A stretch of DNA of 64,000 bases, taken from Phil1 sp040767925 (GTDB lineage Bacteria; Bacillota; Clostridia; Christensenellales; CAG-138). The notes beneath the pieces were generated by a model. It was given only the letters and a program-made list of their open reading frames with translations, did no database searches and was not told the origin of the DNA. Location of the stretch: NCBI GenBank assembly GCA_040767925.1, contig JAXGNN010000001.1, forward strand, positions 1,426,001 through 1,490,000. The letters are read 5' to 3'. Of this stretch, positions 60,066-64,000 are shown piece by piece. Position numbers and translations under genes: made by a program. The stretch's first letter is position 1; every line of letters starts with the position of its first letter.

Positions 60066-61112
60066 ATGGCGCAGCAGAAGCGCATCCGCGCATGGATGGA
60101 AATCCCCGCAAGGTATGAGCCCGGCGAAAGGAACGCGATCACGGACGTCGCGGGCGTGCTCGTCGGGCACCACACGATGATAAACGACCCCGTCTGCACG
60201 GGCGTCACCGTCGTCAGGCCGCACGAAGGGGACCCTTACCGCTTCCCCGTGCCCTGCGCGGTCTATTCCGGCAACGGATACGGCAAGCTCGCGGGCAGCA
60301 TCCAGGTGGAGGAGCTGGGAAACCTCGAATCGCTCATCGGCCTCACGAACACCTATTCCGTGGCGCAGGTCATACAGGGCATCATGGATTACCAGCTCGC
60401 CCTCCTCGGGGAGGACGACTGGTCGATGAACATACTCGTCGGGGAAACCAACGACGGCGGGCTCAACGACATCCGCGCGCGCAGCGTGCGGCCCTGCCAC
60501 GCGCGCTATGCCATCGAGGCGCTCTCGAAGGATGTGGCGGAGGGCTGCGTCGGCGCGGGGGCGGGCACGCGCTGTTATGACTATAAGGGCGGCATCGGCA
60601 CCGCCTCGCGCGTCGTGCCGGGGAGCGCTACGGGAGAGGACGAGGAGTATACCGTGGGCGCGCTCGTGCAGACCAACTTCGGCGGTAATCTCAACATCTA
60701 CGGGCACAGGCTCCCGTTCCGCCCCGCGCGGGAGCGCCCCATGCCGGGGAGCTGCATGGTCGTCGTCGCGACGGACGCGCCGCTCGACGCGCGGCAACTG
60801 AAGCGCGTCGCCAAGCGCGGCATACTCGGCCTCGCCTACACGGGCTCCTACCTCGCCCATTCGAGCGGGGATTTCGCGATCGCCTTCTCGAATTATCCCC
60901 AAAACCTCGTCGACCGCCACATCCGCCGCAAGGCCGCGTTCGTCCGGCTCGACGACGAGCAGCTCGACCCCCTCTTCGAGGCGGCCGCGGAGGCCGTGCA
61001 GGAGGCGGTCTATAATTCCCTCACCATGGCCCTCACGACCCGCTCCAACGGCGCCGTCGCCGAGGCGTTCGACATCGGGCAGTATGCCGACATATTGCCG
61101 CTGAAGGACTGA
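60066..61112 (+). CDS. P1 family peptidase (DmpA-type L-aminopeptidase/D-esterase)
   Basis: The 348-residue product matches DmpA/BapA enzymes, self-cleaving N-terminal-nucleophile peptidases that release N-terminal D-, L- or beta-amino acids. Motifs: ITDVAGVLVGHHTM near the N-terminus, ETNDGGLNDIR (near 138), GAGTRCYDYKGGIGTASRVV (near 176) and TVGALVQTNFGGN (near 206). RRKAAFVRLDDEQLDPLFEA lies in the C-terminal half. GAGGTG 5 bases before ATG 60066 supports the start; the frame to 60033 lacks one. It follows the second opp operon, 110 bases downstream, and probably processes its cargo. Confidence 0.88.
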   Translation: MAQQKRIRAWMEIPARYEPGERNAITDVAGVLVGHHTMINDPVCTGVTVVRPHEGDPYRFPVPCAVYSGNGYGKLAGSIQVEELGNLESLIGLTNTYSVAQVIQGIMDYQLALLGEDDWSMNILVGETNDGGLNDIRARSVRPCHARYAIEALSKDVAEGCVGAGAGTRCYDYKGGIGTASRVVPGSATGEDEEYTVGALVQTNFGGNLNIYGHRLPFRPARERPMPGSCMVVVATDAPLDARQLKRVAKRGILGLAYTGSYLAHSSGDFAIAFSNYPQNLVDRHIRRKAAFVRLDDEQLDPLFEAAAEAVQEAVYNSLTMALTTRSNGAVAEAFDIGQYADILPLKD

Positions 61113-61130
61113 ATTCCATAAGCCGCGATT

Positions 61131-61158
61131 AAAAACGCGCCGGATTCCGGCGCGTTTT
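61131..61158. terminator. Bidirectional terminator between converging peptidase genes
   Basis: AAAACGCGCCGG and CCGGCGCGTTTT form a perfect 12-bp stem with an ATT loop; A and T runs at the two ends suit both strands. Confidence 0.85.
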
Positions 61159-61174
61159 GCGGTACGCGAAGTTC

Positions 61175-62383
61175 CTATTTCAGGGCTGCATCCTTCTTCC
61201 TCCAGTAGTTCAGGAAGGAAGCGCCTGCCTTCCCCGGTTCGAATTCGAACCTGCTCCACTTTTCATAAAAGGCGGCTTCCTCTTCGGCGGCGCGGACGGA
61301 GAGCGCCGCCATTCCGGAAAGACCGGCGGTTTCCGCCTCGGCGAACCAGCTTTGTTCGAGCGCGTCCCGCCCGGCGTAATACTCCGCGGGGAGCTTTTTG
61401 CCGATGAGGTTCCTGTGGAAGCGCTCATGCGCGAGCCAGTATTCCTTCGCCGCGGGATCGTCCCGGGCGAAAACGGGCGGAATCGCGGGATTGCCGGGGG
61501 CAAAGGGTTTGAAGAGCGAGACGCAGGGCGTGGAGCCGCCCGTCGCGTATACTTTGATGACGTCGCCCAACTCCACGATCATGCTCGCCGTGGTATGGTC
61601 GCCGATTGCGCCGCCCGCGTGCATGCAGACGCTCTTTACGCTGTTGCGGCAGAGGGGGTTCTCCGCCCCCGGCGCGTGGCTGCGCAGCGTCCGGGCAAGG
61701 TCGGCTGCGCCCGAGGCGCTTTCCAAAAGGCCGGAAGCTGCGGCGTTCCTCTGCTTCGAGCCGGAGAAGAAGGAATACACGGGCTCGAGATGCGTTTTTT
61801 TGAAATCCGCGCCGGGCGGGGTGTCCCTGTCGCATAAAATCGCGTCCGCGCCGATAGAAAGGCGGTTGGAGATGGCCGCGCGCCGGTGGCGCTTGACGGC
61901 CCAGCGCTTGCCCGCCGTTTCGAGCGTGAAGAGGTTTTCCCGGTCGATGATGAGGAACGAGTTGTCATAGTAGAACGCGTGGTCGTAGCCGCAGTTGCCG
62001 CCCTGCCCGTAACGCTCGAGCAATTCCGTGATGACCGCCACGGCGCCCTTGGCGTCCTCCGCGCGCTCGAGCGCGAGGCGCAGGAGGTCCATGCCCGTCA
62101 GCCCGGCTTTGCCGTACGCGCCCTTGGTGAACACCGCCTCGTTGCCGATCGCGAGGCCGCACTCGTTGACGCCCATCTCCGCGCCCCAAAGCCATATCGG
62201 CCGGGAGAGCAGCGCGGCATAGGTTTCCTCCGCGTCCTCGATTTCCGCATAGGTCGTCCTGAGCCTGCCCCTCCCCTTCCCCGGGGGATGGTATTCGAGC
62301 ACCTGCGGCTCGTTCGGGCTGCGGTCGCTGTTCTTGGCGAAAAACGCTTTCCCCTGCGCGAGGAAGCCCATCGTATCGCACAT
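61175..62383 (-). CDS. C69 family peptidase (secernin-like)
   Basis: The 402-residue product begins MCDTMGFLAQGKAFFAKNSD, with Cys2 as the expected N-terminal nucleophile once Met is removed, as in secernins and dipeptidase A. WGAEMGVNECGLAIGNEAVF (near residue 66) and GNCGYDHAFYYDNSFLIID (near 130) are further family motifs. Substrates are probably dipeptides or similar amides. It converges on the P1 peptidase gene. GGAGGATGCGCGC precedes the ATG on the minus strand. Confidence 0.85.
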   Translation of the reverse strand: MCDTMGFLAQGKAFFAKNSDRSPNEPQVLEYHPPGKGRGRLRTTYAEIEDAEETYAALLSRPIWLWGAEMGVNECGLAIGNEAVFTKGAYGKAGLTGMDLLRLALERAEDAKGAVAVITELLERYGQGGNCGYDHAFYYDNSFLIIDRENLFTLETAGKRWAVKRHRRAAISNRLSIGADAILCDRDTPPGADFKKTHLEPVYSFFSGSKQRNAAASGLLESASGAADLARTLRSHAPGAENPLCRNSVKSVCMHAGGAIGDHTTASMIVELGDVIKVYATGGSTPCVSLFKPFAPGNPAIPPVFARDDPAAKEYWLAHERFHRNLIGKKLPAEYYAGRDALEQSWFAEAETAGLSGMAALSVRAAEEEAAFYEKWSRFEFEPGKAGASFLNYWRKKDAALK

Positions 62384-62528
62384 GCGCGCATCCTCCTTCG
62401 CTTTTGAGGCTATTATACATCCTCCGGGGCGAGGGCGTCATCCTCCTCCTTTCCCAAGCGAAAACGGACGGCGCCCGCCGTCCGTCCCTTTCTCCCGCGT
62501 ATTTCGGCATGCGGCCTCCCCGAGCGCG

Positions 62529-63170
62529 CTAGGCCAGCGGGATCCCGATGTCCGCGTTGACGAGCGCGCCGATGAACTTCTTCGCCTCGCAGGCGAACAT
62601 GCCTTTTTTATAATAGCCGATGGAAACCGTAAGATCGCTTACGACCGCGAGCCCGGCCTTGCCGGTGTCCCCGTCGAGGCCGCTGTTGATATCCACGCTC
62701 ACCACATACGCGCCCGAGGCGTTGATGGCGAGGATGGCGTTGCGCGCGAGCCCGCGCACCTCGCCCTTGAAGCCCGTGCCGAAGATGCAGTCCACGATCG
62801 TGTCGTAGCGCGCGAGCGTCATATTTTCCTCGAAGGGGAATACGTCTATGCCCAGCTCTTTCGCCCTGTTGAAGAAGATGGCCGCCGTGTCGGAGAGCCT
62901 GTCCCCGACCCGGTAGATCGTGGGCAGCATGCCGTGTTTGACGAGGATGCACGCGAGGGCGTACCCGTCCCCGCCGTTGTTGCCTCCCCCGCAGACGATG
63001 GCGATCCTCCCGCGCCAGTCGACGGCGTGGAACACCCCCAGCGCCGCCCGGTGCATCAGTTCCTCGCCCGGCACGCCGTGCGCGGCGGCGTGCGCGTCGC
63101 TCCTCTTCATCTGCTCGACCGAGACCGCGCTCTCCGCCGTCCCCGCGCGTTTGATTGACTTGTCTTTCAT
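62529..63170 (-). CDS. nnrE: NAD(P)H-hydrate epimerase (YjeF N-terminal domain)
   Basis: The enzyme interconverts R- and S-NAD(P)HX so that the dehydratase can repair damaged cofactor. The 213-residue product has the YjeF_N motifs GGGNNGGDGYALA (near residue 61), YDTIVDCIFGTGFKGEV (near 115) and VVSVDINSGLDGDTG (near 150). The ADP-dependent dehydratase domain usually fused in bacteria is absent, so it would be a separate gene. ATG 63170, with GGAG 5 bases upstream, overlaps the stop of the WYL regulator (ATGA). The longer frame to 63614 is a shadow inside the WYL gene. Confidence 0.9.
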   Translation of the reverse strand: MKDKSIKRAGTAESAVSVEQMKRSDAHAAAHGVPGEELMHRAALGVFHAVDWRGRIAIVCGGGNNGGDGYALACILVKHGMLPTIYRVGDRLSDTAAIFFNRAKELGIDVFPFEENMTLARYDTIVDCIFGTGFKGEVRGLARNAILAINASGAYVVSVDINSGLDGDTGKAGLAVVSDLTVSIGYYKKGMFACEAKKFIGALVNADIGIPLA

Positions 63171-64000
63171 GCCCGCTCCGCCCTTTCGCCTGAATATAAG
63201 CCCGCGGCCGCCAGAAGCTGCTCCCGCATGCCCTCGGCGACGGCCTCGGGGCCGAGGATGCGCGCGTCGGTCCCCAGCGCGAAGAGCCAGCCGTAGAACT
63301 GCGCGCTCACGGTGACTTCCGCGCGGATCATGAAATGCTCCTCGTCCGTGCGCGTGAAATGCGTATCCTTGCCGAAGCGGTCGATGACGACGCCCGCAAG
63401 CCTGTCGGCGAACTCGAGCGCCACGCGCTGCTTCTCGCCCCCGAACATGCCGAAGGTGTGGTTCGTGTAGGCTGCGATGTCGATCCTTTGGAACTGCTCC
63501 CCGCCCTCGCGGCGCGCGTCGCAAAGGAGGACCGAATCCATCCGGTCTAAACGGTAATGCTTGATTATCCCGGCCGCCGCATCGTAGGCGAGCAGATAAT
63601 AGAAGTCGCCGCAAAGCACCAGCGAGAAGGGGCTAACGCAATAGCGCTCTCCCGCGCGCCTGTACTGTTTCTTTTTTTCCGCGTCGAACTCGAAATAGCG
63701 AAACGCGATCTGCCTGTCCAGCGAGATGGCGCTGTGGATGCCGTCCACATTGTAGAAGATGCTCTCGTTCATGGTCTTCACGCGGTTGGCGATGTAGACC
63801 TGCCTTGAAAGGAGCTGCGCGTCGTATTTGCTGCATTGTTTTTCGAGTTTTTTGATGAGGGAACGCGTCTTTTTCTCCGTCAGGAAGCGGCTCGAAAGCA
63901 CGCTGTCCACGAGCAGCTTGAGCTCGGCGAGCTCGAAGTCGCGCGCCGCGACGAAATAGCGCGCTTTGGGGTCGCGCACCATCTGCACGTCGATGCCGAA
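63167..64000 (-). CDS. WYL-domain transcriptional regulator (N-terminus beyond right edge)
   Basis: The frame is open to the right edge and reads FGID ahead of VQMVRDPKARYF, as in WYL proteins whose N-terminal winged helix precedes this point; so the gene is partial. The visible 277 residues contain FELAELKLLVDSVLSSRFL, KTRSLIKKLEKQ, and a WYL/Sm-fold region with RYCVSPFSLVLCGDFYYLLA and HYRLDRMDSV. A C-terminal WCX-like part ends it. These regulators often sense nucleic acid or nucleotide ligands. It is coupled to nnrE by a 4-base overlap. Confidence 0.85.
   Translation of the reverse strand, partial: FGIDVQMVRDPKARYFVAARDFELAELKLLVDSVLSSRFLTEKKTRSLIKKLEKQCSKYDAQLLSRQVYIANRVKTMNESIFYNVDGIHSAISLDRQIAFRYFEFDAEKKKQYRRAGERYCVSPFSLVLCGDFYYLLAYDAAAGIIKHYRLDRMDSVLLCDARREGGEQFQRIDIAAYTNHTFGMFGGEKQRVALEFADRLAGVVIDRFGKDTHFTRTDEEHFMIRAEVTVSAQFYGWLFALGTDARILGPEAVAEGMREQLLAAAGLYSGERAERA

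Noticed and set aside
58342..60111. Long minus-strand frame opposite the second binding-protein gene
   Set aside because: Shadow of a clear family 5 binding protein; the translation resembles no protein.

Overview
The window reads as chromosomal DNA from a GC-rich, Gram-positive anaerobe of the class Clostridia. A gut lineage near Christensenellales or Oscillospirales is my guess and is not proven here. Reasons: lipoprotein-type solute-binding proteins, C-terminal xPxTG wall-sorting signals, an ECF riboflavin transporter under an FMN riboswitch, c-di-GMP-I riboswitches of clostridial type, the YqeB/YqeC selenium-dependent molybdenum hydroxylase accessory pair, and strong Shine-Dalgarno sites with frequent GTG/TTG starts. 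Most of the sequence is dense housekeeping and scavenging chromosome. I see no prophage, insertion sequence or CRISPR array.

Layout. 1-968: 5' part of a DUF815-type AAA+ ATPase running off the left edge. 1.1-15 kb: murG, yqeB/yqeC and a ModE-like regulator, tatD, a GNAT, metG, a tRNA methyltransferase-like gene, rsmI, DUF2284, a kinase fusion, a membrane M48-like peptidase, an AAA ATPase, a PfkB kinase and tRNA-Arg(ACG). 15.3-19 kb: small accessory enzymes (DUF3795, GNAT, DUF5655-DUF1801 fusion, toroid protein, APH-like kinase). 19.1-29.6 kb: a complete Opp-type peptide ABC transporter with a PLP aminotransferase, an XRE-cupin regulator, a serine hydrolase and an N-acyl-D-amino-acid deacylase. 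29.8-31.5 kb: PadR plus a HAAS-SEDS fusion. 31.7-34.8 kb: VWA lipoprotein, DMT-type transporter, zinc-ribbon membrane protein. 35-43 kb: an exported transglutaminase-fold protein behind two tandem c-di-GMP-I riboswitches, divergent from three wall-anchored surface proteins. 43-53 kb: purine nucleoside phosphorylase, an APH-like kinase, a GGDEF diguanylate cyclase, ribU with FMN riboswitch, Zn-PLPC-like protein, homocysteine methyltransferase-like protein, Mrp ATPase, an AT-richer DUF4143 ATPase, ADP-ribosylglycohydrolase and a tiny acidic protein. 53.4-61.1 kb: an AraC regulator divergent from a second Opp operon that ends with a P1/DmpA-type aminopeptidase. 61.2-64 kb: a C69/secernin-like peptidase, NAD(P)H-hydrate epimerase and a WYL regulator cut by the right edge.

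How the genes may work together. Two peptide-uptake modules each sit beside hydrolases suited to blocked or D-amino-acid-containing peptides (deacylase and serine hydrolase; DmpA-type and C69 peptidases). In the first module the opp promoter and the deacylase promoter share the palindrome GTTAATTAAC, and an XRE-cupin regulator gene lies between them. The most striking locus is at 35-43 kb. Two nearly identical c-di-GMP sensing RNAs precede a secreted cysteine-protease-like transglutaminase, and next to it are surface repeat proteins with [S/A/P]PxTG sorting signals. Two of these share an unusual activator-type promoter with 11-bp-spaced TGTAAC repeats. A GGDEF enzyme with an intact I-site is 9 kb away. 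By analogy with the C. difficile PPEP-1/CD2831 pair and the LapG/LapA system, this could be a c-di-GMP-controlled adhesin display or release switch; that link is inference.
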